A DNA stretch of 64,000 nt from Micrococcales bacterium (GCA_947452235.1 CANGBK010000002.1:1-64000), one strand, 5' to 3'. Shown: positions 8,441-17,522, counted from the stretch's first letter. The notes: a model not told the origin generated them from the letters alone. A program made the numbers and translations.

Positions 8441-9240
8441 TGGCTAAGGGCCGTAACCCCGAAAAGAAAATGAAGCTATCGGGGCATCTTCGAGAGTTTA
8501 GAAATCGACTTTTCAAATCAGCTTTCGCCATTGTCGGCGGAGGAATAATCGGTTGGATGGTCTTTGATGAAGTATTCCAAGCTCTTCAAAAACCAATAGT
8601 TGATCTTGCTAATCAAAAGCACATCAACGCAACAATCAACTTCAGTTCCATCGTTTCTGCATTTGATTTGCACCTGCAAATTGCTTTCTTTGTTGGATTA
8701 TTCCTATCCAGCCCGGTTTGGTTATATCAAATACTTGCCTTTGTTGCTCCAGCACTTAAAAAGCGCGAGCGTCGATACACCGTTGGATTCTTGCTACTTA
8801 GCTCACCGGTGTTTCTAGGTGGAGCTTGGTTTGGTTGGTTGCTTTTCCCAACCTTTATTCAATCTCTTTTGTCCTTCACTCCAGCAGGTAGTGCGAACGT
8901 AATCAATGCGGCAGAGTATGTTCTTTTTGCTGTTCGAGTTTTGCTGGTGTTTGGTTTAGCTTTTGTTCTTCCAATCATTTTGGTTTTCCTAAATGCACTT
9001 GGAGTTATTTCAGGACGTTCAATTCTCAAAGGTTGGCGTCCAGCACTTTTCATCATCGCGGTAATTGGAGCTATTGCAACTCCGGTGTCAGACCCGATGT
9101 CTATGTTCTTATTAATGATTCCACTGATTGTTCTCTACTTCATAGCCGCAGCAATAGCTTTGGCTAATGACAAACGCAAAGCAGCTAGAACAAAGACAGA
9201 GCTGATTGAAGATCTAACTATTGATGAAGTAATCGAATGA
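8440..9240 (+). CDS. tatC: Sec-independent protein translocase subunit TatC
   Basis: The 266-residue product is the six-helix receptor that binds twin-arginine signal peptides. The N-terminal LSGHLREFRNRLF motif is the conserved cytoplasmic signature, and SPVWLYQILAFVAPALKKRERR matches the loop between helices 2 and 3. Hydrophobic segments follow at regular intervals. Among the proteins it may export is the Rieske subunit encoded at 18970, whose family is a Tat substrate in actinobacteria. It overlaps the helicase gene by 4 nt. Confidence 0.95.
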   Translation: MAKGRNPEKKMKLSGHLREFRNRLFKSAFAIVGGGIIGWMVFDEVFQALQKPIVDLANQKHINATINFSSIVSAFDLHLQIAFFVGLFLSSPVWLYQILAFVAPALKKRERRYTVGFLLLSSPVFLGGAWFGWLLFPTFIQSLLSFTPAGSANVINAAEYVLFAVRVLLVFGLAFVLPIILVFLNALGVISGRSILKGWRPALFIIAVIGAIATPVSDPMSMFLLMIPLIVLYFIAAAIALANDKRKAARTKTELIEDLTIDEVIE

Positions 9241-11699
9241 GTGAAGATCTAAGCCCAGCAGAGCGCTACGCCAGGGCTAAACAGAATCGGAAAGATCCTG
9301 CTCTGGAATCCTTTATCGAACTTTTGAAATTCCCGATGGATGAGTTTCAACTAAAAGCATGCCAAGCGCTTCTTCGGGGTCAAGGAGTTTTAGTCGCTGC
9401 TCCAACTGGTGCTGGCAAAACTGTCGTTGGCGAATTTGCGATGCATTTGGGTCTTGAGAGAAACCAAAAGGTTTTCTACACAACACCTATCAAAGCGCTT
9501 AGTAATCAAAAGTATTCAGAGTTAGTGAACAGATATGGTTCAGATAAGGTTGGTCTTCTAACTGGAGACACCAGCATCAACTCGAGTGCTCAGTTCTTAG
9601 TTATGACTACCGAAGTTCTTCGCAATATGATTTATGCGAACTCTGAGAATCTAATGAATTTGGGTTTCGTGGTCATGGACGAGGTTCACTATCTTGCAGA
9701 TCGTTTTAGGGGAGCGGTTTGGGAAGAAGTAATACTTCACCTACCTAGAGATGTGAAGGTAGTTTCGCTAAGCGCTACGGTTTCTAACGCCGAAGAGTTC
9801 GGCGCATGGCTGGATGAGATCCGTGGTGACACAGCAATCATCGTTTCTGAAGTGCGACCAGTGCCGCTAAATCAACATGTTTTATTTGGTGATGAACTTA
9901 TTCCGTTGTTCAGAGATGACGAGGGGGATAACCGAGTAAACATCGATTTGGTTCAGCGTCACGCCAACAAAATGCGTCAGCCAATAAATAAGCCGTTATC
10001 TGGTAGAAGGGGTCATCCAGCGAGCCGAGTGTACCCGAAAGGCCCTGATCGAAACCTAGGTCGTATAGCGAGAGTTAGTAAACCTGACGTTATCGAAATA
10101 CTTGACGAAGCAGATTTGCTTCCAGCTATTTTCTTTATCTTTTCTAGAGCTGGTTGTGAAGCTGCAGTTCAATCTGTCTTGGCTTCAGGGATTCGCCTAA
10201 CCAGACCTGAAGATAAACAACTTATCCGAAGGATTGCTGAAGAAAAGTGTGGCAACATTCCTGATGAAGATCTCTCTGCGCTCGGATATTTCCAGTGGTT
10301 GAATGCGTTGGAGAGGGGAGTAGCAGCTCACCATGCTGGATTACTTCCCGCTTTCAAAGAAGTAGTTGAAGAACTGTTCCTTAGAAAATTAGTCAAAGTT
10401 GTATTTGCAACTGAAACGCTTGCACTTGGTATCAACATGCCAGCTAGAACTGTTGTTTTGGAACGACTAGATAAGTTCAACGGTGAAGGTCGAGTTCAAA
10501 TAACTCCTGGTGAATACACTCAGCTAACGGGTAGGGCAGGTCGACGCGGTATCGACTTTGAAGGTCACTCGGTCATTCAGTGGAGTGGGAACCTAGATCC
10601 AAACTACGTTGCCTCTTTGGCCTCAAAGCGAACTTATCCATTGAATTCATCTTTCAAGCCAACATTCAACATGACTGTGAACCTCATTCAAGCTTTCGGA
10701 GCTAGAAGATCACGAGAAGTTCTTGAAACTTCTTTTGCTCAATTCCAGGCAGACCGTTCAGTAGTTGGTCTTGCTCGAGGAATACGAGAAAAACAATCAT
10801 CGCTTCGAGGCTATGAAGATTCAATGAAGTGCCACCTAGGTGATTTCACGGAGTACGCCAAGCTACGCCGAGAGATAAGCGACCTCGAGAAAGAACTTGC
10901 AACTTGGGGTCGCCAAGCCAAACGTAATGACCTAAGGCAGACCAAAGGCATGCGAGCTCAAGAACTGAAGATTACGAACATGAAGCGTGACCTTCGTTCG
11001 CATCCCTGTCATGCTTGCCAGGATCGTGAAGCTCACGCTAGATGGGCTGAACGCTGGTACAAGTTGTACCGTGAAACCGAAGCAATCATCAAGCAAATCG
11101 AATCAAGAACTAATCAAGTGGCTAAAACTTTCGACAACATTGCAAATCTACTTCTGGATCTTGGTTACCTAGTGGAAGATGATGATGATCTTGAGGCTAC
11201 AGAGGCTGGTTTGAAGCTAGCCAAAATCTATGGAGACAGAGACCTTTTAGTTTCTGAATGTTTAAGAAGAGAGATTTGGGCAGGTGTTGATCCGGCAACG
11301 TTTGCTGCTCTCGCCGCAGCCTTAGTCTTCGAAGCTAGAAGAGACGATGAAGAACTAAACCCTAGATTCCCAAGAGGGGATTTCACCGAGAAATTTGATG
11401 ACACTTTAGGTGTTTGGGATGAACTTCAGGCTTTATCGAAACATTGGAACTTAGCCATAACTTCAGAACCAGATGCGAGCATGGCACTTCAAATGCACCG
11501 TTGGGCTACCGGAGCAAGACTGGATAGCATCCTGAAATCAACTGGAATGTTGGCAGGAGATTTCATTAGATGGTGCAAGCAGGCGATCGATCTTCTGGAA
11601 CAGATATCTAAAATCAACGATGACAAGCTAAGTAAGACTGCTTCAGCAGCTGTTGACCAGATCAAACGTGGCATCGTTGCCTACTCCTATTACGCTTAG
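9237..11699 (+). CDS. helY: Ski2/Mtr4-like DEAD/DEAH-box RNA helicase (HelY type)
   Basis: The 820-residue helicase has Walker A APTGAGKT (55-62), the DEVH Walker B box (148-151), motif III SAT near 180, and motif VI QLTGRAGRRG near 430. A long C-terminal region with a Ski2-type helical domain follows. A CxxC pair (CHAC) near residue 585 lies in the inserted region. Homologues occur widely in actinobacteria directly after tatAC, as here, and are thought to act in RNA processing or decay; the precise role is not known. The start is a 4-nt overlap with tatC. Confidence 0.92.
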   Translation: MSEDLSPAERYARAKQNRKDPALESFIELLKFPMDEFQLKACQALLRGQGVLVAAPTGAGKTVVGEFAMHLGLERNQKVFYTTPIKALSNQKYSELVNRYGSDKVGLLTGDTSINSSAQFLVMTTEVLRNMIYANSENLMNLGFVVMDEVHYLADRFRGAVWEEVILHLPRDVKVVSLSATVSNAEEFGAWLDEIRGDTAIIVSEVRPVPLNQHVLFGDELIPLFRDDEGDNRVNIDLVQRHANKMRQPINKPLSGRRGHPASRVYPKGPDRNLGRIARVSKPDVIEILDEADLLPAIFFIFSRAGCEAAVQSVLASGIRLTRPEDKQLIRRIAEEKCGNIPDEDLSALGYFQWLNALERGVAAHHAGLLPAFKEVVEELFLRKLVKVVFATETLALGINMPARTVVLERLDKFNGEGRVQITPGEYTQLTGRAGRRGIDFEGHSVIQWSGNLDPNYVASLASKRTYPLNSSFKPTFNMTVNLIQAFGARRSREVLETSFAQFQADRSVVGLARGIREKQSSLRGYEDSMKCHLGDFTEYAKLRREISDLEKELATWGRQAKRNDLRQTKGMRAQELKITNMKRDLRSHPCHACQDREAHARWAERWYKLYRETEAIIKQIESRTNQVAKTFDNIANLLLDLGYLVEDDDDLEATEAGLKLAKIYGDRDLLVSECLRREIWAGVDPATFAALAAALVFEARRDDEELNPRFPRGDFTEKFDDTLGVWDELQALSKHWNLAITSEPDASMALQMHRWATGARLDSILKSTGMLAGDFIRWCKQAIDLLEQISKINDDKLSKTASAAVDQIKRGIVAYSYYA

Positions 11700-11705
11700 A
11701 GTGTT

Positions 11706-13295
11706 ATGGTGGCTAAATTGATGAAGTTTTTGCGAGAGTCAGACTCGTTCTGGGGCAAGGCTCTTCTTGCCATAGTTGGTGGTTTGCTTCTGGCAACTTC
11801 ATATCCAGCCATAAGTTTTTATCCAGGAATGTTTTTTGGCCTATTCCTGATTGTTTTAGCCATTCGTGGAACCGGATTCCTCAAAGCTTTCTGGTTGGGA
11901 TTGATAGCTGGTTTTAGCTTCTATGGGTTGGTTCTGATTTGGCTGACCACATATCTTGGTCCAATTCCTTGGTTCGCGCTTTGTTTTGCTGAATCAGTTT
12001 TCTTTGGTGTCTCAACAGCCGTGATTGCTGTTGTTTGGAAGTACATTAACACTCTGCGATTAGGTAGTTGGAAGAACATCGTTTTAGCTTTCACTATCGG
12101 TGGTATCTATACCGGTCGTGAGTTTGTTGCCAGCCATTTTCCTTTCGGAGGCCTACCTTGGGCTCGAGTGGGTCTAAGCCAAGCAGAGAACTATTTAGCA
12201 AAATGGGCTTGGGGGATAGACATTGCCGGTTTGAGTTGGCTTATTGTTTTTGCAACGTCTCTAGGTGCAGTTACTTTCATCTCAGCTCTACCTCAAGGAT
12301 CAGGATTAGCAAGAAGATTCAAAAACTGGATCCCAACGCTCGTAGTTTGGGTGATTCTGTTTTGCGTTCCTGCAGTTTTCGATTTGCCACATCCAACCTC
12401 AGAAGGGTCTCTAAGAGTGGCGGCTGTTCAAGGAAATGCAAATGCAGGGCTCTTTGCTCACAACCCACCAGGTTCAATTCTGGATAAGCATCTAAGAGTT
12501 GCCAAGAAGCTTATTGATTCAGGTAAAGCTAAAGGCGTTGAACTTATGGTGTGGCCAGAGAACTCTGCTGACTTGGACCCAATCAATGTTTTGGATGAAA
12601 ACATCAAGGTCACCAAGTTTGTCAACGAAGACCTGAAAGCACCCCTGCTCTTTGGAAACAAAACCTTCCGAGGAACTGACTACTTCAATGAAGTAGATCT
12701 TTGGAATCCTAATGTTGGACTAACCGACTGGTATGACAAGAAGCGACCAGTTCCTTTTGGCGAATACGTTCCTTACCGATCATTCTTTATGTCTTTAGCA
12801 CCCGACATGATTGGCCTCATTGGCTGGGATATGTCACCTGGCACCAGAGACGGCGTTTTCGATGTCAAAGACAACGTTCGGGTTGGATCCCTTATTTGTT
12901 TTGAAGCAACCATCGATGAATTAGGTTACGACCTAGTTGATGATGGCGCTAAGGCAATCATGATTCAAACGAATAGTTCAGATTTTGGTAAGAGCGAGCA
13001 GGGAGTTCAGCTAGCTGGCATCTCTCGTATGAGAGCAATCGTTACGGGAAGAACCGTTGTTGCAATCTCAACTGTTGGCCTATCAGGTATTTACACTCCA
13101 GACGGCCAGGTTGTTCGCGAGCTTCCTATGTTTACTCCGGCGGCTATGGTTGCTGACATTTCACTTAGAAGCGATCGTACTCCTGCTGTTATTTACGGTA
13201 GATACATTGAACCAACTGCGTTTTTCTTCGGAATCGCAGCTTTCCTAATAGCATTAGTTGGATTGACCGTTGCACGTGTTAGGAGAAGGCGTTGA
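11706..13295 (+). CDS. lnt: Apolipoprotein N-acyltransferase
   Basis: The 529-residue protein has an N-terminal block of about six membrane helices (residues 15-215) and an outward-facing carbon-nitrogen hydrolase domain (about 228-480). The catalytic residues are visible as Glu in VWPENSAD, Lys in KKRPVPFGEY and Cys in LICFEA. A last helix anchors the C-terminus. It adds the third acyl chain to lipoproteins, completing the LspA pathway, and likely substrates here include the FKBP lipoprotein and CtaC. In M. tuberculosis this domain is fused to Ppm1; here the genes are separate but overlap by 4 nt. Confidence 0.94.
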   Translation: MVAKLMKFLRESDSFWGKALLAIVGGLLLATSYPAISFYPGMFFGLFLIVLAIRGTGFLKAFWLGLIAGFSFYGLVLIWLTTYLGPIPWFALCFAESVFFGVSTAVIAVVWKYINTLRLGSWKNIVLAFTIGGIYTGREFVASHFPFGGLPWARVGLSQAENYLAKWAWGIDIAGLSWLIVFATSLGAVTFISALPQGSGLARRFKNWIPTLVVWVILFCVPAVFDLPHPTSEGSLRVAAVQGNANAGLFAHNPPGSILDKHLRVAKKLIDSGKAKGVELMVWPENSADLDPINVLDENIKVTKFVNEDLKAPLLFGNKTFRGTDYFNEVDLWNPNVGLTDWYDKKRPVPFGEYVPYRSFFMSLAPDMIGLIGWDMSPGTRDGVFDVKDNVRVGSLICFEATIDELGYDLVDDGAKAIMIQTNSSDFGKSEQGVQLAGISRMRAIVTGRTVVAISTVGLSGIYTPDGQVVRELPMFTPAAMVADISLRSDRTPAVIYGRYIEPTAFFFGIAAFLIALVGLTVARVRRRR

Positions 13296-14005
13296 AAGTT
13301 TTAGTAATCATGCCTACCTTCAATGAAGCCGGAAATATTCACAAGAGTGTGAGTAACCTTTTTGAATTTAACAAAGACGTTGAACTTTTAATCGTTGACG
13401 ATAACAGCCCAGACGGGACCGGCAAACTTGCCGATGACCTAGCCACCTCAGATAAGCGCATCCACGTTTTGCACCGTAAAGGTAAAGAAGGTCTAGGTGC
13501 TGCATACATCGCTGGCTTCAAATGGGCTTTTGAGAATAACTTTGATTATGTTGCTGAAATGGATGCAGATGGTTCGCACCGTGCAGTTGACTTACCAAAA
13601 CTTCTAGCAATTTGTTCAACTAATGATCTAGTTATTGGTTCCAGGTATGTCAAAGGTGGCAAGACCCAGAACTGGCCAATCCATCGCCAGTGGTTATCTC
13701 GCGGCGGAAACATTTACGCAAGATTGATGCTCGGCGGAAAGCTAAATGACATGACTGCTGGCTTTAGAGTCTTTGATTGCAGCTTCTTGAAGAGGCTTGA
13801 TTTAGCAACAATTAACGCAAGAGGTTATTCTTTCCAAATTGAAATGGCTTACCGAACACTTCGTGCGGGTGGTAGGGCAGCAGAAGTTCCAATCACTTTT
13901 GTTGAGCGTGAAATTGGAACATCAAAGATGTCTAGCAACATCGTCATTGAAGCCTTGCTTCTAATGACTAAGTTTGGCTTTCAAAGACTTTTCAGAATTA
14001 GCTAG
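13292..14005 (+). CDS. ppm1: Polyprenol monophosphomannose synthase
   Basis: This 237-residue GT2-family enzyme transfers mannose from GDP-mannose to polyprenyl phosphate. Polyprenyl-phosphomannose is the donor for lipoglycan and protein O-mannosylation outside the membrane. Motifs include the nucleotide-binding DDNSPDGT (36-43), the metal-binding EMDADGSH near 90-97, and the GSRY and TAGFR segments. The start is TTG 13292, overlapping the lnt stop (TTGA) and preceded by a good AGGAGAAGG ribosome-binding site. The stop overlaps convergent rbpA by 8 nt. Confidence 0.92.
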   Translation: MKVLVIMPTFNEAGNIHKSVSNLFEFNKDVELLIVDDNSPDGTGKLADDLATSDKRIHVLHRKGKEGLGAAYIAGFKWAFENNFDYVAEMDADGSHRAVDLPKLLAICSTNDLVIGSRYVKGGKTQNWPIHRQWLSRGGNIYARLMLGGKLNDMTAGFRVFDCSFLKRLDLATINARGYSFQIEMAYRTLRAGGRAAEVPITFVEREIGTSKMSSNIVIEALLLMTKFGFQRLFRIS

Positions 14006-14351
14006 CTTTAGCAGCTGCTGCTCGACGCTTCTTTAGATCAGCTAAAGCCTCTGCAAGAATTTCTTCAAGTTCGTCCCTGGATCGACGTTCAAGCAATTGA
14101 TCTAGGTGAGTCTTGGTCACATGACCAACAATTTGAGCTGGCGCTTCCACCGCATCGGTTGTTGCAGTCTCAGGACATTGCTTGCACTGCCAAGTGTGTG
14201 GGATTTCTGCTTCTGCAGAGAAAATCATTTCTGAGGTGTGACCTTTAGGACAAACATACTTAACGTTTTGTCTAGGGGAGTAGCTAATGCCGGTGGTCTT
14301 TTCTTGTGACTGGGTTCCCAGTCTTGACCCGCGTAGGGAATCTGAACTCAT
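13998..14351 (-). CDS. rbpA: RNA polymerase-binding protein RbpA
   Basis: This 117-residue actinobacteria-specific transcription factor stabilises open complexes with the principal sigma factor. Visible parts are the N-terminal tail with GSRLG, the core domain with CPKGH and CKQC, a basic linker, and the C-terminal sigma-interaction helix (LLERRSRDELEEILAEAL). The ATG has a GGAGG ribosome-binding site. Adjacency to ppm1 is as in M. tuberculosis (Rv2050/Rv2051c). It is one of the strongest signs that the window is actinobacterial. Confidence 0.96.
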   Translation of the reverse strand: MSSDSLRGSRLGTQSQEKTTGISYSPRQNVKYVCPKGHTSEMIFSAEAEIPHTWQCKQCPETATTDAVEAPAQIVGHVTKTHLDQLLERRSRDELEEILAEALADLKKRRAAAAKAS

Positions 14352-14414
14352 TTATTACCTCCGGTTGATGATGCTTTGTCAGTTAGAACTAAGGTAACTA
14401 AAGATTTATTCCCG

Positions 14415-15173
14415 TTAGGAAGTTTTCCCCAGAGCCTCAATGGCTAAAGAAGTGTTATCTGTAACAATACCGTTTGCACCTAGAGCAACCAGTTCTTTCA
14501 TCTCTTTCGATTCGTTTATGGTCCAGTAATGAATCTGTGTTCCTGTTTTAGTAACCGAAGATATGAACTTGGCTGTGTCTAGCCTTATTCCAAACATTGT
14601 CCTAGGTATTTGAAGTGCACCTATGCCTAATAAGTGTTTGTGTAGGTCTGTTTTACCTAAAACCACTAAAAGCCAAGTCGAAATAACAACACTGGCGCTT
14701 GCTGATGTTGCAACTGGTGTGGTGAATTTCGCTACAGATCTCTTTCTAGTTCTGTTACTAAAACTAGATACCAGAACTCGATCATGAGCTTTTGCCTGTT
14801 CTATGGAAGAAACAGTTCCATTGATTGCATTTCGATCTTTTATATCTAAGTTGAATTTTGTTTTAGGGAATGCACTCAGTGCTGAAGCAAGCGAGAGAAT
14901 TTTGGAACCATCCAGCAGATTTAATTGTTCTAGTTCTTGCAAACTAAAGTCTTTGATTTTTTTGTTTATTCCGGCAACACGTTTCAGATCATCATCGTGA
15001 ACCAAAACAGCTACGCCGTCTTTGGTTGCTTGAACATCTGTTTCGATAACCTGTGCACCAGCTGAAATCGCGTGTTCAAATGCTCCGAGAGTGTTTTCCT
15101 CTGGGGGAGTGAAACCCCGATGAGCCAAGATCATGACTTGATCTTTCGTGAAGAACGGATGTTCTTGCATCAT
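14415..15173 (-). CDS. Glycerophosphodiester phosphodiesterase
   Basis: The 252-residue GDPD-domain protein hydrolyses glycerophosphodiesters to glycerol-3-phosphate and an alcohol. Evidence is LAHRGFTPPEEN (16-27), the metal-binding ETDVQATKDGVAVLVHDDDL, and the terminal YWTIN and GIVTDN segments. A hydrophobic stretch near residue 160 (VVISTWLLVVLG) may contact membrane. ATG codons at 15173 and 15170 are both possible; the AGGAG spacing slightly favours the second. It is divergent from the YczE-like gene with only 32 nt between. Confidence 0.9.
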   Translation of the reverse strand: MMQEHPFFTKDQVMILAHRGFTPPEENTLGAFEHAISAGAQVIETDVQATKDGVAVLVHDDDLKRVAGINKKIKDFSLQELEQLNLLDGSKILSLASALSAFPKTKFNLDIKDRNAINGTVSSIEQAKAHDRVLVSSFSNRTRKRSVAKFTTPVATSASASVVISTWLLVVLGKTDLHKHLLGIGALQIPRTMFGIRLDTAKFISSVTKTGTQIHYWTINESKEMKELVALGANGIVTDNTSLAIEALGKTS

Positions 15174-15192
15174 GCTCCTAAATACCGGCGGG

Positions 15193-15206
15193 TAGGCTTG
15201 GGCTTG
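15193..15206 (+). promoter_or_regulatory. -10 element of a probable leaderless transcript
   Basis: TAGGCT at 15193-15198 is followed by 7 nt and then the GTG start at 15206. That is the distance at which transcription would begin on the start codon. No Shine-Dalgarno sequence precedes the GTG. The same hexamer sits 6 nt before the GTG start of the polyprenyl synthase gene at 55715. Confidence 0.5.
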
Positions 15207-15832
15207 TGAACTTTTCGAGCCTAAGTGTTAAACCTATTCTGCGTTTGCTGGCTGGGCTGTATCTGGTGGGTCTTGGTTTAGCCATGATGATTCACACCGG
15301 TTTAGGTGTTCCTCCCTGGGATGTTCTAACCCAAGGGGTTCAAGCTCAAACCGGTTGGACTTTCGGTTTTGCGGCAACTTTGATTAGCGGACTGGTTTTA
15401 CTGATTTGGATTCCTATCAAGCAGAAACCTGGAGTAGGAACGCTTATCAACGCTGTTTCTATTGGGCCTTTTGCTGATCTGAGCAAGCCTCTGATGCCTA
15501 ATCTTGATGGATTCTGGTTAAACCTTCTCTGGCTGGTCTTAGGGCTCATGATTATTGCTACCGGCTCAGGTCTATACATCTCAGCTAACCTCGGTGGTGG
15601 GCCTCGAGATGGCTTGATGGTTGGTTTGACTAGGGTTACCAAGCTGCCGTTCTGGATTGTTAGAACCAGTGGGGAAGCGCTAGTTCTAATCACTGGATGG
15701 TTTCTTGGAGGCACTGTGGGGCTTGGAACAGCCTTTTTTGCAGTAGGTATAGGTTATTTTCTTCAAATGACAATGAAATGGTTCGGATTTGACCCTAAAG
15801 CTACCCCAAGTGGAGTAAAAGTCTCAAAATGA
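15206..15832 (+). CDS. YczE/YitT-like integral membrane protein
   Basis: This 208-residue protein has about five hydrophobic segments and the features of the YczE family: an early GLGLAMMIHTGLGVPPWDVLTQG segment, a central SIGPFADL, and GSGLYISANLGGGPRDGLMVGL. It resembles half of an internally duplicated transporter-like fold, but no transport activity is established for the family. The GTG start appears leaderless. It overlaps the following Nudix gene by 4 nt (ATGA). Confidence 0.82.
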   Translation: MNFSSLSVKPILRLLAGLYLVGLGLAMMIHTGLGVPPWDVLTQGVQAQTGWTFGFAATLISGLVLLIWIPIKQKPGVGTLINAVSIGPFADLSKPLMPNLDGFWLNLLWLVLGLMIIATGSGLYISANLGGGPRDGLMVGLTRVTKLPFWIVRTSGEALVLITGWFLGGTVGLGTAFFAVGIGYFLQMTMKWFGFDPKATPSGVKVSK

Positions 15833-16302
15833 CCGAGAAAAAGCACGTTAAGCACCGTCCAACTGCCAGAATTATGCTCATAAATGGGAACAATGATGTA
15901 TTTCTACTAAAAACCCATTTTGACCCTGAGGTTGGATTACCACCAAGATGGCTAACTCCAGGCGGTGGAATAGATGCTGGAGAAACTGCTCTGGAAGCTG
16001 CAGTGAGAGAACTTAGAGAAGAAACCGGTTTGGTAGTAACTCAGGATCAACTTGGAGAACCAGTTCTTGAAACTTCTGGACGTTGGGACTGGGCTGATGG
16101 AATCAATTACCACACGTACACAGATACGATTTTTGAATTACAAGTTGAAAATTTCACACCGGATACTTCGGGTTTTACAACTGAAGAACTCAGAGACGTT
16201 CTTGAATTTCGCTGGTGGAACGTTCAGGATCTTTTGGATAGCCCAGAGTCATTAGCGCCACATGAGCTTAGGGATTACCTCAGGAAAAGGTTTGATAAAT
16301 AA
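15829..16302 (+). CDS. Nudix hydrolase
   Basis: The 157-residue protein carries a full Nudix box: GGGIDAGETALEAAVRELRE and ETG following (about residues 44-66), with the metal-binding Glu residues intact. The N-terminal ARIMLINGNNDVFLLKTH strand and C-terminal WWNVQDLL segment match the standard fold. Such enzymes hydrolyse nucleoside diphosphates linked to another moiety; the substrate is not predictable here. It is translationally coupled to the membrane protein upstream. Confidence 0.9.
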   Translation: MTEKKHVKHRPTARIMLINGNNDVFLLKTHFDPEVGLPPRWLTPGGGIDAGETALEAAVRELREETGLVVTQDQLGEPVLETSGRWDWADGINYHTYTDTIFELQVENFTPDTSGFTTEELRDVLEFRWWNVQDLLDSPESLAPHELRDYLRKRFDK

Positions 16303-16311
16303 CCGATAATG

Positions 16312-16332
16312 AACATTATGTCAAGTAATGTT
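16312..16332. terminator. Weak A+T-rich hairpin between convergent genes
   Basis: AACATTA (16312-16318) and TAATGTT (16326-16332) form a perfect 7-bp stem with a 7-nt loop in the 46-nt gap between the Nudix gene and trpD. A few T residues follow on +. It could end transcription in both directions, but the stem has only one G-C pair. Confidence 0.3.
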
Positions 16333-16348
16333 TATCTAATGTCCGGAG

Positions 16349-17419
16349 CTAGTTTAGGTACTCGCTTGTAGCCGCTACCCACTCCAGCATCTTGCTGTGG
16401 GCTTTGCCAGATGCAATTGCTTCCATTGCAAGTTCGAACTTTGTTTTGATTACGCTCTGGAAATCAAATCCAGCTAGTGAACTCGTGTGAGCTAGATCCC
16501 AGGCAGCCATACCAACGGCTGCATTCAAGGCAACGATGTTCCCAATTGCAGGTCTATCCCCCAGATTTCCTGCAAATAAGTCCTTGGCTACCTGAGCGTT
16601 CTCTTTGGCGTCGCCCCCAATCAAATCACTGACTGAATTGAGGGAAATACCTAAGCTTTGAGGGTCAAAATCGAACTCAACGAGGCTGTTTTTGTGAACT
16701 AACCAGAGATGGCTAAGTCCAGTAGTCGTTAACTCATCGAGGCCATCTGAACCTCTAAAGACTATTGCTGAACGGTTCCTTGCTTTTATTTCATTGGCAA
16801 TCAGCGGTGCTATAGCTTGGTTTGCCACCCCCAGAGCGGTTGCTATCGGTTGAACAGGGTTTGCCAAAGGTCCTAGAAAATTGAAGGTAGTTGGGACTCC
16901 TAGAGCCTTACGGACGGGTCCTACGTTTTTTAGCGATGGGTGGAACAATGGGGCGAAAAAGAACGTGATATTGGCCTTTTCGAACACTTCTGAGAGCTGT
17001 TCAGGGCTCAAATCAAGCTTCACTCCAAGGGCTTCCAGCATCTCGGACGAGCCTGTTTTACCGCTTGCAGATCTTGAGCCATGTTTGAGAACTGGATAAC
17101 CACAGGCAGCTATAACAATTGCTGCCATCGATGAAATGTTGACAGTTCCTAGCTGGTCCCCTCCGGTTCCAACGATATCTATCGCTTCGTTGGTGACTGG
17201 AACTTTGATTGAATGATCGAGCATGACATCAACGAAACCTGAAATCTCATCCAGGGTTTCCCCCTTAGCTTTAAGTGCAAGCAGGAACGCTGCCATCTGA
17301 CCATCAGTTGCTCTACCTGACATAATCTCGTGCATAGCCCAGCTGGCTTCGCTCTTGGATAGGTCTTTTTCGCTCTCCACACGCTCGAGAACTAGATCCC
17401 AGGTAACCGACTCATTCAT
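16349..17419 (-). CDS. trpD: Anthranilate phosphoribosyltransferase
   Basis: The 356-residue enzyme joins anthranilate to PRPP in the second step of tryptophan synthesis. The PRPP loop VGTGGDQLGT (83-92), the KHGSRSASGKTGSSE segment (substrate and Mg contacts), and the FFFAPLFHPSLKNVGPVRKALGVPT motif are all present. It stands alone without other trp genes, as in several actinobacteria where trpD is detached. A terminator-like hairpin lies in its leader at 17448-17480. Confidence 0.95.
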   Translation of the reverse strand: MNESVTWDLVLERVESEKDLSKSEASWAMHEIMSGRATDGQMAAFLLALKAKGETLDEISGFVDVMLDHSIKVPVTNEAIDIVGTGGDQLGTVNISSMAAIVIAACGYPVLKHGSRSASGKTGSSEMLEALGVKLDLSPEQLSEVFEKANITFFFAPLFHPSLKNVGPVRKALGVPTTFNFLGPLANPVQPIATALGVANQAIAPLIANEIKARNRSAIVFRGSDGLDELTTTGLSHLWLVHKNSLVEFDFDPQSLGISLNSVSDLIGGDAKENAQVAKDLFAGNLGDRPAIGNIVALNAAVGMAAWDLAHTSSLAGFDFQSVIKTKFELAMEAIASGKAHSKMLEWVAATSEYLN

Positions 17420-17447
17420 GGAGTCATTCTAGTCTCGTATGTTCCGA

Positions 17448-17480
17448 CAAAAATTAAGAAATCCGCACCGCAACGCGGAT
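17448..17480 (-). promoter_or_regulatory. Terminator-like hairpin in the trpD leader (candidate attenuator)
   Basis: On the minus strand ATCCGC (17480-17475) pairs perfectly with GCGGAT (17466-17461) around an 8-nt loop. It is followed at once by a T-rich tract (17460-17449, 9 of 12 T). This looks like an intrinsic terminator 29 nt upstream of the trpD start. An internal GCGG offers an alternative pairing with CCGC. Confidence 0.4.
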
Positions 17481-17509
17481 ATTGGCAAGGTAACGGTTAG
17501 ATTAAGGGC

Positions 17510-17522
17510 TAAAATAAAGACA
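17510..17522 (+). promoter_or_regulatory. Candidate -10 element for the leaderless ctaE-qcrCAB transcript
   Basis: TAAAAT at 17510-17515 lies 6 nt before the ctaE ATG at 17522, with no ribosome-binding site between. Transcription would therefore begin at or very near the start codon. Confidence 0.45.

Noticed and set aside
16312..16332. Strong bidirectional terminator between the Nudix gene and trpD
   Set aside because: The hairpin is real but almost entirely A-T pairs, so I list it only as a weak candidate.
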